29,671 nt of DNA, from NCBI GenBank assembly GCA_937983075.1, contig CALKAQ010000020.1, positions 1 through 29,671 of the forward strand. The letters run 5' to 3'. This DNA comes from an uncultured bacterium (GTDB lineage Bacteria > Bacillota > Limnochordia > DTU080 > JAAYLA01). Positions 1 through 7,555 of this stretch are shown here, piece after piece. A program made the position numbers and the translations under genes. Within the stretch, counting starts at the first letter, position 1; every line of letters starts with the position of its first letter. The notes under the pieces were generated by a model. The model was not told the DNA's origin and did not search any database. It saw nothing but the letters and a program-made list of their open reading frames with translations.

Positions 1-2
1 CG

Positions 3-179
3 GAGCTCCGCCAAGCCTTTGCCGAAGCGAGTCAGCGAGCGATCCAAAAGCAGCAGCAGCTTTTTGTGCTGATGGAGAAAAAGGGCTGGTACACTCCGCC
101 GGCTGCAAGGGACGAAGACATTGAACAAGTTTTGCCGCAGCTGCAAGTCCTGCAATCAGACACTTTGGTCGGCGTATAA
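3..179 (+). CDS. Spore coat protein, CotF family (C-terminal fragment)
   Basis: The window opens inside this gene; 58 codons remain before a TAA stop. The visible tail is helical and rich in Gln and Ala, and contains the segment KKGWYTPPAA. A helix followed by a KGWY-P motif is typical of the end of CotF-type coat proteins (ferritin-like bundle), which sit in the inner or undercoat layers of Bacillus spores. The start and most of the bundle lie outside the window, so size and copy number cannot be judged. A good intrinsic terminator follows about 45 nt after the stop, so this is the last gene of its transcript. Family assignment rests only on the C-terminal motif. Confidence 0.7.
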   Translation, partial: ELRQAFAEASQRAIQKQQQLFVLMEKKGWYTPPAARDEDIEQVLPQLQVLQSDTLVGV

Positions 180-223
180 ATGCGCTTTGGGACGTGAGCA
201 CCAAAATGGTTATCATGGCTTGT

Positions 224-264
224 ACGCCAGAAGGCAGGTCGGGGCCTGGCTTCTGGCGTTTTTT
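224..264 (+). terminator. Intrinsic terminator after the coat protein gene
   Basis: ACGCCAGAAG (224-233) pairs with CTTCTGGCGT (249-258), with a further GC-rich interior, and is followed by a run of T (258-264). It is placed correctly to end the coat protein transcript. Confidence 0.85.
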
Positions 265-291
265 GCATAGTGTGGTTATCCGTTCCATAAG
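263..291 (+). promoter_or_regulatory. Possible sigma-A promoter for the DUF983 gene
   Basis: TTGCAT (263-268), a 17-nt spacer and CATAAG (286-291) lie just after the terminator and about 80 nt before the DUF983 start. Both boxes are imperfect, so this is a suggestion only. Confidence 0.35.
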
Positions 292-369
292 GTTGACGGC
301 ACGACTTGGGGAGGTGTACGATGAGGGTAGTTAACAGATTTAGGGGAAGACCGAAAGGAGAACCTCGGA

Positions 370-777
370 TTGGCAGCTCATCCGGCAAAAAGCACGAAAC
401 CCCGCGGCCGTGTCCGGCAGGCTCTGTGGGACGGTGTCCGCCTGATCTGCCCGGCCTGCCGACGGGGACGCATTTATGAATCCTTCTTCCGCAAGAACTA
501 CCGCTGTCCGGAGTGCCGGGTCATCTTTGAACGCGGCACCGAGGGCGATTTTCTGGTGACCACCGTTACCGCTTATTCGATTGTAGCCGTATTTACCTGC
601 ATCATCGCTTTCATACTGAATTTTTTGTTTGACGGCATTTCGCTTGCCACACAGCTGATCATCACTGGCTGCATCGGTCTCTTGTTTTCCATCCTGTTCT
701 ACCGAAATATGAAGGGCCTTGCCATCGGCGGACTGCATTTGGTTTTCGGCCTTTACGAAGACTTGCGCGAACGCTGA
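370..777 (+). CDS. DUF983-family zinc-ribbon membrane protein
   Basis: A 135-residue protein of the DUF983 type; function unknown. An N-terminal basic tail is followed by a treble-clef-like zinc site made of CPAC (28-31) and CPEC (47-50). After it come two hydrophobic segments, roughly residues 65-87 and 93-112, consistent with a small integral membrane protein. The start is TTG at 370, chosen because AAGGAG lies nine nucleotides upstream and no in-frame ATG fits better. A second reading frame beginning at ATG 321 has an even stronger ribosome site and overlaps this start (see findings). The gene converges with the PHP phosphatase, with only 18 nt between their stop codons and no visible terminator. 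Family recognition is good; no substrate can be inferred. Confidence 0.8.
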   Translation: MAAHPAKSTKPRGRVRQALWDGVRLICPACRRGRIYESFFRKNYRCPECRVIFERGTEGDFLVTTVTAYSIVAVFTCIIAFILNFLFDGISLATQLIITGCIGLLFSILFYRNMKGLAIGGLHLVFGLYEDLRER

Positions 778-795
778 TTTCGGTTTCGCGCTCAT

Positions 796-1668
796 TTAGC
801 CTTCTAGATCTCGTCCAAGCGGCCTTTGTTCCGGTGCACGGCGCGTGAAGCAGGTAAAAGTTCGGTAGCCGGTTTTGTGGCAGAGCTCAACGGCAACAGG
901 GAAATCACGTCCTACGTCTTCGGGGCGATGCGCATCCGAGCCAAGGGTAATGGGAACGCCGGCAGTCCGGAAATGCTTTAACAGGGCTTCGTTTGGATAC
1001 GTTTCCGCCACGGGTCGATGAAGCCCCGCCGTGCTGACTTCAATCGCGCACCCCGCTTTTGCAACGATGGCAGCAGTTTGCGCGTAAACGGGTTCCAAAT
1101 CATACGCAGGGCGGTGGCCAAACTTCTTGATGAGGTCGGGGTGAGCCAAGCTGTCAAAAAGGCCGCTTTGCGCCGCCTGTTGCAGCAGTTGGAAATAAGT
1201 TCGGTACGCTTCATCGATGTCACGATCCGGCCAGCCCGACTGCGGTGAAATGTCAATTCCCCAAGTATCAATGTAATGAACTGAACCAAGCGTGTAGTCC
1301 CACGGATAGGGGGCCAAGATCTCGCGTATGGCGTCTTCCTGGCCGGGAATGTAGTCCACCTCAAGGCCAATTTTAACCGGCCAGCCGCGTTGCTGCGCTT
1401 TGACCAGAACTTCCACGTACTCATCAAGCGGCTCATAAAACTGCTTCGACAGCCATTCGGTCACGGCGTCGTAAGTGTTGTCACCTTCAAGAAGATGCGC
1501 CATGACGGGGCGAAACGCGGTGAAGCGGTGGCAGTGCTCGGTGATGCCGATTTCTTGCACCCCGTTTTTTTCGGCGACTTGCAAATAAGCGGCAATGCGC
1601 TCGAGTGTGTAAGGGCATTTGTCTTCGTGGGTGTCGTGAATGAGATGCATGTGATAATCAGCAGGCAC
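796..1668 (-). CDS. hisJ: Histidinol-phosphatase, PHP family
   Basis: Predicted to hydrolyse L-histidinol phosphate to histidinol, the penultimate step of histidine synthesis, with a trinuclear metal centre. PHP motifs are present in order: HMH near the N-terminus (residues 6-8), TEHCH, GLEVDY, GSVHYID, AHPDL and a final LGSDAH. Length is 290 residues, slightly longer than B. subtilis HisJ. The start is GTG at 1668: AAAGGAG lies eight nucleotides before it, whereas the longer frame back to 1740 has no ribosome site and would overlap the divergent HAD gene. No other his gene is in the window, so it is an orphan member of the pathway. Some PHP proteins act on other phosphoesters, so the substrate is inferred. 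Confidence 0.8.
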   Translation of the reverse strand: MPADYHMHLIHDTHEDKCPYTLERIAAYLQVAEKNGVQEIGITEHCHRFTAFRPVMAHLLEGDNTYDAVTEWLSKQFYEPLDEYVEVLVKAQQRGWPVKIGLEVDYIPGQEDAIREILAPYPWDYTLGSVHYIDTWGIDISPQSGWPDRDIDEAYRTYFQLLQQAAQSGLFDSLAHPDLIKKFGHRPAYDLEPVYAQTAAIVAKAGCAIEVSTAGLHRPVAETYPNEALLKHFRTAGVPITLGSDAHRPEDVGRDFPVAVELCHKTGYRTFTCFTRRAPEQRPLGRDLEG

Positions 1669-1697
1669 AAACCATACTCCTTTCTGACGAAAAGGGT

Positions 1698-2537
1698 GTG
1701 AGTGAAATAGCAAAGCAACAGCCAGCACAATTGGTCGCACTGGACTTAGATGAAACGCTGCTGCAGTCCGATGAAACGATCAGCCCACGGGCAATTGCAG
1801 CCGCCAGGGAATGTCACCGACGCGGCATCCACGTCGTGCTCGCCAGCGCACGTCCCCTTCGTTCGGTGGCGGCTTATGTTGCGCAGCTGGAGATTGACGG
1901 CTATTGCGTTGCGCTGAACGGCACCGTCATTGCCAAAGCGCCTGACGTGGAAATTGTCCATACAGCCGGCATCGCAACCGAATTGGCCCGTGAAATCATC
2001 GCAGCTTGTCGAGACATCGAGCACGACAATCTTTTCATCGAGACCCCTCTTGACTATGCGGTCGACCATATCGACAGCGACGTCGAGCTGTATATACGCA
2101 TGACGGGTCAGCGCCCGTTGTATACAGGCGATTTGCGGCAGTGGGAGCTCAAGGACGTTTGCAAAATCAATTTACGCGTCGAAGGTCCTCCCTACCAGGC
2201 CGCTGAGCAGCTGAAAAAATGGTTCGGAGATCGCATTCACATTGTCACTTGGGAAGGCCCTTGGTCTTGGATCGAAGTCCTGGCGGGCGGCACGTCCAAG
2301 GCATCTGCGCTGCAGTGGCTGTCCGACCGCCTTGGCATTGAGCGGCAACGAACGTTGGCGGTCGGCGACCAGTTGAACGACATCGAAATGCTCAAGTGGG
2401 CCGGCACCGGGATCGCGATGGGAAACGCTCATCCGGAAGTGATGGCGGTGGCCGACTGGGTCACGGCGTCGAATGACGAAGACGGCTGTGCCATCGCACT
2501 GGAACGCTTCGTCCTCCAACGCAGCGAAAGCCGCTGA
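1698..2537 (+). CDS. HAD-superfamily phosphatase, Cof/YcsE-type
   Basis: A 279-residue IIB-type HAD hydrolase of the Cof family, which dephosphorylates small sugar phosphates, FMN-like or PLP-like substrates. Motif I is LDLDETLL, with nucleophile D16 and acid D18; motif II is the S in LASARP; the C-terminal motif IV is GDQLNDIEML. The central cap domain spans roughly residues 85-190. The start is GTG at 1698, only 29 nt from the divergent PHP start; its ribosome site (AAAGGG) is poor and too close, so the true start is uncertain. The exact substrate cannot be read from sequence; members of this family can supply the phosphatase step of riboflavin synthesis, but nothing here proves that. Confidence 0.8.
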   Translation: MSEIAKQQPAQLVALDLDETLLQSDETISPRAIAAARECHRRGIHVVLASARPLRSVAAYVAQLEIDGYCVALNGTVIAKAPDVEIVHTAGIATELAREIIAACRDIEHDNLFIETPLDYAVDHIDSDVELYIRMTGQRPLYTGDLRQWELKDVCKINLRVEGPPYQAAEQLKKWFGDRIHIVTWEGPWSWIEVLAGGTSKASALQWLSDRLGIERQRTLAVGDQLNDIEMLKWAGTGIAMGNAHPEVMAVADWVTASNDEDGCAIALERFVLQRSESR

Positions 2538-2558
2538 TGCAGTTCGGTTGATCCCTCA

Positions 2559-2579
2559 GCCCACGGCTACGCCGTGGGC
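2559..2579. terminator. Perfect hairpin at the HAD / M42 convergent junction
   Basis: GCCCACGGC (2559-2567), TAC loop and GCCGTGGGC (2571-2579). It overlaps the stop codon of the minus-strand peptidase and lies 22 nt after the HAD stop. There is no T run on either side, so it is a weak or Rho-assisted bidirectional terminator at best. Confidence 0.4.
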
Positions 2580-3565
2580 AGTTGCGTTTCCATCAGCTTG
2601 ATCGTCAGCCGCACCGCTGCTTCCAGATCATCGAGGTCCACCATTTCGCTCGGCGTGTGCAAATAGCGGCACGGAATGGAAATTACTCCGGTCGGCACGC
2701 CGGTGCGCGAAAGATGGATCGTGCCCGCATCGGTACCGCCGTATGGCAACACTTCGTACTGATATGGAATCGATGCGGCATCAGCAAGCCGGGTCAGATG
2801 ATCTTTGACGACAGGATGCGCAAGAAGGCTGCGATCTTTGATTTTGATTGCGGCTCCCGCCCCCATGCGGACGGCAAGGGTTTCTCCTTTCGGCGTGTCA
2901 CCGCACGGCGTCACGTCGATTGCGACGGCCATGGTGGGTTCTACGGCATAAGCCGCCGTACCGGCGCCTCGGGCACCCACTTCTTCTTGCGCTGAAAATA
3001 CCGCGTAGACGTCGCAAGCCGGTTCGCTGACGCGGCGCAGCGCCTCGATTAAAACGGCGCAGCCGGCGCGGTTGTCCATGGCTTTGCCGATGACTCGCCG
3101 TCCCGATACGACAGCAGTTTGGTCGAAACACGCGGTATCGCCGACGCGCACTTTCGCCCGCGCTTCATCGCCGTCGCGCGCGCCGATGTCCAAATACAAC
3201 CGGCGCATTTCCAAGTCCTTGATCTGATCCAGTCGTTCGACGCCGACCGATCCGACCAAACCGTTCGGGAATCTCAAACGCTGCCCGAGCAGCGTTTGCG
3301 GCTGGATCCCTCCAAGCGGCTCAAAGCGAATGAAGCCGTCATCGTCGATGTGCGTCACCATGACGCCCACTTCGTCCATGTGCGCCGACAGCATGAGGCG
3401 TTGTGCAGAATTTTTTCCCCTCCGCAAAGCGATGAGATTGCCCAGGGCATCGGTGCGAAGTTCATCGACGTACGGCTGAACAAGGGAAGCGATCTCATCG
3501 CGCAGCGCAAATTCTTGCCCAACCGGGGCAAGCCGATTGCTCAATGCACAAATTAACGCATCCAT
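2567..3565 (-). CDS. M42 family metallo-aminopeptidase (copy 1 of 3)
   Basis: A 332-residue cytosolic dinuclear-metal aminopeptidase of the M42 (TET/YsdC/FrvX) family, which trims short peptides inside self-compartmentalising particles. Expected ligands are visible: H62 in SAHMDEVG, D164 in MDNRAG, catalytic E194 and E195 in AQEEVG, D217 in AIDVTP, and the terminal His in RYLHTPSE. The start is ATG 3565 with AAGGGG eight nucleotides upstream; it overlaps the end of copy 2 by 13 nt, so translation is probably coupled. It is the last gene of the minus-strand run. Residue preference of the aminopeptidase (acidic, hydrophobic or lysine) cannot be assigned. Confidence 0.9.
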   Translation of the reverse strand: MDALICALSNRLAPVGQEFALRDEIASLVQPYVDELRTDALGNLIALRRGKNSAQRLMLSAHMDEVGVMVTHIDDDGFIRFEPLGGIQPQTLLGQRLRFPNGLVGSVGVERLDQIKDLEMRRLYLDIGARDGDEARAKVRVGDTACFDQTAVVSGRRVIGKAMDNRAGCAVLIEALRRVSEPACDVYAVFSAQEEVGARGAGTAAYAVEPTMAVAIDVTPCGDTPKGETLAVRMGAGAAIKIKDRSLLAHPVVKDHLTRLADAASIPYQYEVLPYGGTDAGTIHLSRTGVPTGVISIPCRYLHTPSEMVDLDDLEAAVRLTIKLMETQLPTA

Positions 3566-4587
3566 GGCGGATCCCCTTCAGTCGGTATCGCTTGCAAAAA
3601 GGCACGGACCAATTGGATGGCCGCTTGCACATCGTTGAGCTGGAGCATGGAGACGGGCGAGTGTATGTAGCGGCATGGCACGGAAACCACGGCGACGGGA
3701 ATGCCGACTTCGCTCGTTTGAATGGCGCCGGCATCGGTACCGCCGAACGTCGTGCGTTTGAGCTGATATGGCGTTCCCGCGGACTCCGCTGCGTTGATGA
3801 GGGTGCGCAGCAAGCCGGGATGAGCGATGGCGGAACGATCAGCGACGGTCAGCGCCGGTCCGCCGCCAAGCCGAGTCGACTGTCCGTGGCCGTCGACGGA
3901 CGGAAGATCGGCACACGTCGTGCCTTCGAGCACAAGAGCGGCATCGGGTTTGAGGGTGTAAGCAGCGACTTGTGCACCACGCAGACCCAATTCTTCCTGA
4001 ACCGTGAAAGCGGCCAGCACGGGATGGCGCACCGGCTGACGCAGTGTTTCAATCAGCACGTGGCAGCCGACGCGGTCGTCAAAGGCCTTGCCCTTGGCGC
4101 ACCCGTCGCCGAAAGTTTCAAAATCCGTCCAGAACGAAGCGTATGCCCCGAGATGCACCCGCTGTTTGGCTTCGTCTGCGCTGTCGGCCCCGATGTCGAT
4201 GTACAGGCTGTCCATTTCAATGGGCTTTTCTCTTTCACTGCTGCTTTTGAGGTGCGGCGGTTTGGTGCCGATCACGCCGGGAATCCGATCGGGGCCTACT
4301 TGCACCCAAACCCCGGGAAGGACGCGTGGATCGATGCCACCGACCGCGGCGAATCCGAGTGTGCCGTCGTCTCCGATGTGGTTGACGATCAACCCGACTT
4401 CGTCCATGTGGGCACACAACATGACTCGGGGGCCGGGCAAATGTTCGCCCTTGATGGCGAACAAGTTTCCCATGGAATCGGCCCACATTCGGTCGACGTG
4501 TTCGCGTATCGCAGCGGCAATGAACGCCCGAACGGCTTGTTCGTCGCCGGAAACTCCCGGTATCTGCGAGAGTTCAGACAAAGACAT
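3553..4587 (-). CDS. M42 family metallo-aminopeptidase (copy 2 of 3)
   Basis: 344 residues, same fold and chemistry as its neighbours. Ligands: H60 in CAHMDEVG, D170 in FDDRVG, catalytic E198 and E199 in VQEELG, and the C-terminal His in RYIHSPVS. The fourth ligand position carries E221 in LVLEGTTCAD rather than the Asp of copies 1 and 3; an EGTT-AD motif occurs in a recognised M42 subgroup, so this is probably a subfamily difference, not damage. The start is ATG 4587, with AGGGGGTGG six nucleotides upstream; the longer open frame to 4977 is only antisense-like extension across copy 3. It overlaps copy 3 by 14 nt. Confidence 0.9.
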   Translation of the reverse strand: MSLSELSQIPGVSGDEQAVRAFIAAAIREHVDRMWADSMGNLFAIKGEHLPGPRVMLCAHMDEVGLIVNHIGDDGTLGFAAVGGIDPRVLPGVWVQVGPDRIPGVIGTKPPHLKSSSEREKPIEMDSLYIDIGADSADEAKQRVHLGAYASFWTDFETFGDGCAKGKAFDDRVGCHVLIETLRQPVRHPVLAAFTVQEELGLRGAQVAAYTLKPDAALVLEGTTCADLPSVDGHGQSTRLGGGPALTVADRSAIAHPGLLRTLINAAESAGTPYQLKRTTFGGTDAGAIQTSEVGIPVAVVSVPCRYIHSPVSMLQLNDVQAAIQLVRAFLQAIPTEGDPPWMR

Positions 4588-5656
4588 GCTGCCACCCCCT
4601 GACTTCTTCCGGATCGAGCCGGCTCGCATAGCTGGCGAGCAACCGTCCGGTCGAGGCAATGTCGCCCAGATCGACGCATTCCACTGGGCTGTGCATCGAC
4701 GTAATGGGAATCGACAGCAGTCCGGTCGGCACGCCTGATCGGCTGACCTGCATCGCCCAGGCATCGGTGCCGGTATCGCCGGCGGCGACTTCAAATTGGT
4801 GGGGAATGCCCATTTCGATCGCAGTGTGTTCGAGTCCGGCGAAAACCTGGGGGTGGATGTTGGCGCCCCGCGCGATAATGGGACCTTTGCCGAGTTCCCG
4901 GCTGCGCTTTTTGTCGACACCGGGCTGGTGGCCAAATCCGACGTCGACTGCAACGCCGACATGGGGCGCGACGCCAAAAGTCGCCGTCATGGCGCCGCGC
5001 AGCCCGACTTCTTCTTGCACCGTCGCTACGGCATATACGTCGACCCGGTGGCGCAGCGCGGCGAGCCGCCGCAGCATGTCATACATGGCTGTGACGCCGG
5101 CGCGATCGTCGATTGCTTTGCCTGCGACTCGGCGATCCGTCAGGCGTTCGCAGCGGCCGCGCAGGGTGATCATGTCGCCGATGCGCACGACCTGCTTGAC
5201 TTGCTCAGGCGGGAGCCCTACGTCGACGTGAAATTCGTCCCAGCGCGGCAGTTTTTGGCGTTCTTCCGAGGTCGTCAGATGGGGAGGTTTGGTGGCGATG
5301 ATTCCCGGCAGCGGTCCGGAAAGCGTATGGACCCATACTTCTTTCGCAGGAAGCAGACTGCGCTCGATGCCTCCTACCGGCGCGATGTTGAGGAAACCGT
5401 CCGCGTGGATGCCGCTGACAAGAAAGCCGATCTCATCGGTATGTGCGGCGACCATGAAGCGAATGCGGGTTTCCTCGGATCCTTGTTGTTCGCCCCGCTT
5501 GACGGCGATGACGTTGCCGAGGGAATCGGTACGCACGTCATCGCAAAGCGGACTGAAGAGATCAATCACCCGTGCGGCGACTCCGCTTTCGTTGCCGGAT
5601 ATTCCGTGAGCCGTGCTCAACTGCTTGAGTGCAGCGTACAAATCGTCAAGTGACAT
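4574..5656 (-). CDS. M42 family metallo-aminopeptidase (copy 3 of 3)
   Basis: 360 residues, the first M42 gene in transcription order. Ligands: H72 in AAHTDEIG, D183 in IDDRAG, catalytic E215 and E216 in VQEEVG, D238 in AVDVGF, and the terminal His in TSMHSPVE. Compared with copy 1 it has a longer PDZ-like/dimerisation insert (about residues 105-150) containing ATKPPHL, which copy 2 shares as GTKPPHL, so copies 2 and 3 look closer to each other than to copy 1. The start is ATG 5656, with GAGGAG seven nucleotides upstream; an out-of-frame ATG at 5660 leads to a five-codon dead end. It lies 36 nt after the ResA-like gene with no promoter seen between them. Confidence 0.9.
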   Translation of the reverse strand: MSLDDLYAALKQLSTAHGISGNESGVAARVIDLFSPLCDDVRTDSLGNVIAVKRGEQQGSEETRIRFMVAAHTDEIGFLVSGIHADGFLNIAPVGGIERSLLPAKEVWVHTLSGPLPGIIATKPPHLTTSEERQKLPRWDEFHVDVGLPPEQVKQVVRIGDMITLRGRCERLTDRRVAGKAIDDRAGVTAMYDMLRRLAALRHRVDVYAVATVQEEVGLRGAMTATFGVAPHVGVAVDVGFGHQPGVDKKRSRELGKGPIIARGANIHPQVFAGLEHTAIEMGIPHQFEVAAGDTGTDAWAMQVSRSGVPTGLLSIPITSMHSPVECVDLGDIASTGRLLASYASRLDPEEVRGWQHVFV

Positions 5657-5692
5657 ACATGCGCTCCTCGCATGGACGAATATGGACCTAGG

Positions 5693-6223
5693 CTACAAGA
5701 GTGCTTTGACTTGGCGTTCGATTTCTTCTTCCGTCATTTCTTGGCCGATATGAGCACGAACGATGCCGTCGCGATCGATAAAAACCGACGTCGGCCAGCC
5801 GCGCACCAAATACATGTCGTGAACGCCGGCCGTGATATCGTACGCAACGGGAAAGGTCGCGCCGACGCTTTCGAGAAAGCGTTTGACCTCTCCTTCCTTT
5901 TCGAGATAATTGATCGCCAAAATGGCAAAACCTTCATCACGGTAGCGTTCGTACACGCGCTGCATGGCCGGCATTTCGTTTTGGCAAGGTTCGCACCAAG
6001 TGGCCCAAAAATTGAGCATCACAACTTGACCTGCGAAATCTTCCAACGAAATCTGTTCACGATCGACAGCGGCTAGACTGAAATTGGGAGCGGGACGGCC
6101 AACGGCAGCTTTTGGTCCGCTGATGTTCCACAAGGCGTTGAGGACAAGACCGGCCAATACAGCGAAAACGGCAAGGTTGCCGAGAGTCGGCAGAAGATGT
6201 CGTTTCTGTTGACGTTTTTGCAA
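5693..6223 (-). CDS. resA: ResA/StoA-like membrane-anchored thiol-disulfide oxidoreductase
   Basis: 176 residues. An N-terminal basic stretch and one hydrophobic anchor (about residues 15-31) are followed by a TlpA/thioredoxin domain outside the membrane. The active site is WCEPC, the CEPC form seen in ResA, and the cis-Pro region reads RGWPTSVF. ResA reduces apocytochrome c haem-binding cysteines; the paralogue StoA serves spore cortex synthesis. The neighbouring spmA-spmB genes fit either, because in B. subtilis spmAB and resABC also lie close together. No resB or resC follows here, which weakens a strict cytochrome c role. The start is TTG 6223, with AAAGGGGAG eight nucleotides upstream, and there is a promoter in the gap before it. 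Confidence 0.8.
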   Translation of the reverse strand: MQKRQQKRHLLPTLGNLAVFAVLAGLVLNALWNISGPKAAVGRPAPNFSLAAVDREQISLEDFAGQVVMLNFWATWCEPCQNEMPAMQRVYERYRDEGFAILAINYLEKEGEVKRFLESVGATFPVAYDITAGVHDMYLVRGWPTSVFIDRDGIVRAHIGQEMTEEEIERQVKALL

Positions 6224-6258
6224 TCTCCGTGCTCCCCTTTACTTCGCTTTCCCGCCCT

Positions 6259-6264
6259 ATTATA
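6259..6264 (-). promoter_or_regulatory. TATAAT -10 box before resA
   Basis: On the minus strand a perfect TATAAT (6264 to 6259) lies 35 nt before the resA start, inside the 69-nt gap after spmB. A convincing -35 is not visible at 16-18 nt (best is GC-rich), so this is a partial promoter call. Confidence 0.45.
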
Positions 6265-6292
6265 GCACGTCTGGCGTTGTCCGTCGGCCAGG

Positions 6293-6841
6293 TCAGGAGA
6301 GCGCTGCGCCGAACACCAGGTGAACAATGAATACCGACGCCAAAAAGCCGGCGAGGTCGGACATCAATCCTACCGAAACGGCGTGTCGCACGTTCCGAAT
6401 GCCGACGGAGCCGAAATAGACGGTGAGTACGTAAAAGGTAGTTTCCGTACTTCCCTGGATCGTCGAAGCCAACAGTCCGATGAAAGAATCCGCACCGTGG
6501 GTCCGCATCAGTTCGCTGACGACACCCAACGCACCCGACCCGGACAAGGGACGCAAGATGGCCAGCGGGAGCACTTCACGTGGAATGCCGAGCGGTTCGA
6601 CCAACGGTGCGAACAGACTGAGCACGGCATCCAGCGTCCCTGAGTCACGCAATATGGCAATGCCGAAAAACATCGCAAGCAGATAGGGCAAGATGCGCAG
6701 AGCGGTGTCGAAACCTTCCTTTGCACCGGCCACGAACGATTCATAGACGGGTACACGGCGAATCAACCCTGCAACGAGAATGGCTAAAATAAACAGGGGA
6801 ATCGCCCAGCGCGAAATGACGGCAAATACTTCAAGAATCAT
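6293..6841 (-). CDS. spmB: Spore maturation protein B
   Basis: 182 residues, a multi-pass membrane protein with a nucleoside-recognition (Gate) domain. Hydrophobic helices start at residue 1, and the conserved loop LRPLSGSGALGVVSEL lies at about 96-111, followed by STIQGSTETTFY, both hallmarks of SpmB. With SpmA it is needed for spore core dehydration and heat resistance; its transported substrate is unknown. The ATG start overlaps the spmA stop as ATGA, giving tight translational coupling. Length matches the family. No terminator separates it from the resA promoter downstream. Confidence 0.92.
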   Translation of the reverse strand: MILEVFAVISRWAIPLFILAILVAGLIRRVPVYESFVAGAKEGFDTALRILPYLLAMFFGIAILRDSGTLDAVLSLFAPLVEPLGIPREVLPLAILRPLSGSGALGVVSELMRTHGADSFIGLLASTIQGSTETTFYVLTVYFGSVGIRNVRHAVSVGLMSDLAGFLASVFIVHLVFGAALS

Positions 6842-7425
6842 CGGTGTCCCCGCCTTAACATGAAACGGTCAAGCATTACGGCTACGGTTGTGCCGAAAGT
6901 GGTCGCAAACATCGTCGTGGCGACAATCGCGGTCGGATCCGAGGAGCCTTGGGCCGCACGCAGCGCCACAACCGTCGTGGGAACCAACGTAACTCCGGCC
7001 GTGGTCAATGCCAAAAAGGTGCACATCGCGTCGCTCGCCACGGTACGGTTGCGGTTCAGCGCCTGCAGCTCTTCCATGGCTTTAAGGCCCAAAGGCGTGG
7101 CCGCGTTGCCAAGGCCGAGCATGTTGGCGCTGAGAGCAAGCATGACGGCGCCCATGGCCGGACTTTCCGCCGGCAGAGAAGGAAAAAGGCGCCGACCGAT
7201 AGGGGTCAAGACACGCGCGATCCATCGCATCAGCCCGGCTTCTTGTGCGATACGCATCATGCCGGACCAAAAGGCGAGGATGCCGATCAAACCGAACGCG
7301 ACGGTGACCGCCTGTTCTCCTGCGCTTACTGATGCGCTGGCCACAACATCCAAGCCGACGTTCGGATTGATTGCCGCCGCCAGCATTCCGATGAGGATCA
7401 TGCCGAGCCATATGCGATTCATCAT
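6838..7425 (-). CDS. spmA: Spore maturation protein A
   Basis: 195 residues, a multi-pass membrane protein of the nucleoside-recognition domain family and partner of SpmB. The diagnostic segment ALSANMLGLGNAATPLGLKA (about residues 97-116) and the later LVPTTVVALRAAQGS are present. The start is the first of two adjacent ATGs (7425), with AAAGGAGG nine nucleotides upstream. In B. subtilis spmAB follow dacB; no dacB is present here, and the upstream neighbour is a divergent aminotransferase. I could not identify a sporulation sigma promoter in the 130-nt divergent gap. Confidence 0.92.
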   Translation of the reverse strand: MMNRIWLGMILIGMLAAAINPNVGLDVVASASVSAGEQAVTVAFGLIGILAFWSGMMRIAQEAGLMRWIARVLTPIGRRLFPSLPAESPAMGAVMLALSANMLGLGNAATPLGLKAMEELQALNRNRTVASDAMCTFLALTTAGVTLVPTTVVALRAAQGSSDPTAIVATTMFATTFGTTVAVMLDRFMLRRGHR

Positions 7426-7499
7426 GGGCGACCGCCTCCTTTAATCCATGGATACAAAGACGTGAGACATCCTAGAATTCGAGGAAAAACATGGGCGAC

Positions 7500-7521
7500 T
7501 GACGAAGAGCATTTCGTCAGG
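7500..7521. repeat. Inverted repeat between spmA and the aminotransferase
   Basis: CTGACGAA (7499/7500 onward), a six-nucleotide loop and TTCGTCAG form an eight-base-pair palindrome in the divergent gap 7426-7555. No T run follows on either strand, so it is more like an operator or mRNA hairpin than a terminator. Function not known. Confidence 0.4.
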
Positions 7522-7555
7522 CTATGCCGATGGTTATTCGCAGGAGGTCGTCCGC

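Noticed and set aside
4053..4238. Extra small frames inside the M42 genes
   Set aside because: Out-of-frame, no ribosome site, fully inside real genes.
3544..5653. Long plus-strand frames of 285 and 352 codons across the M42 genes
   Set aside because: Shadows of the three peptidase genes, with no recognisable motifs.
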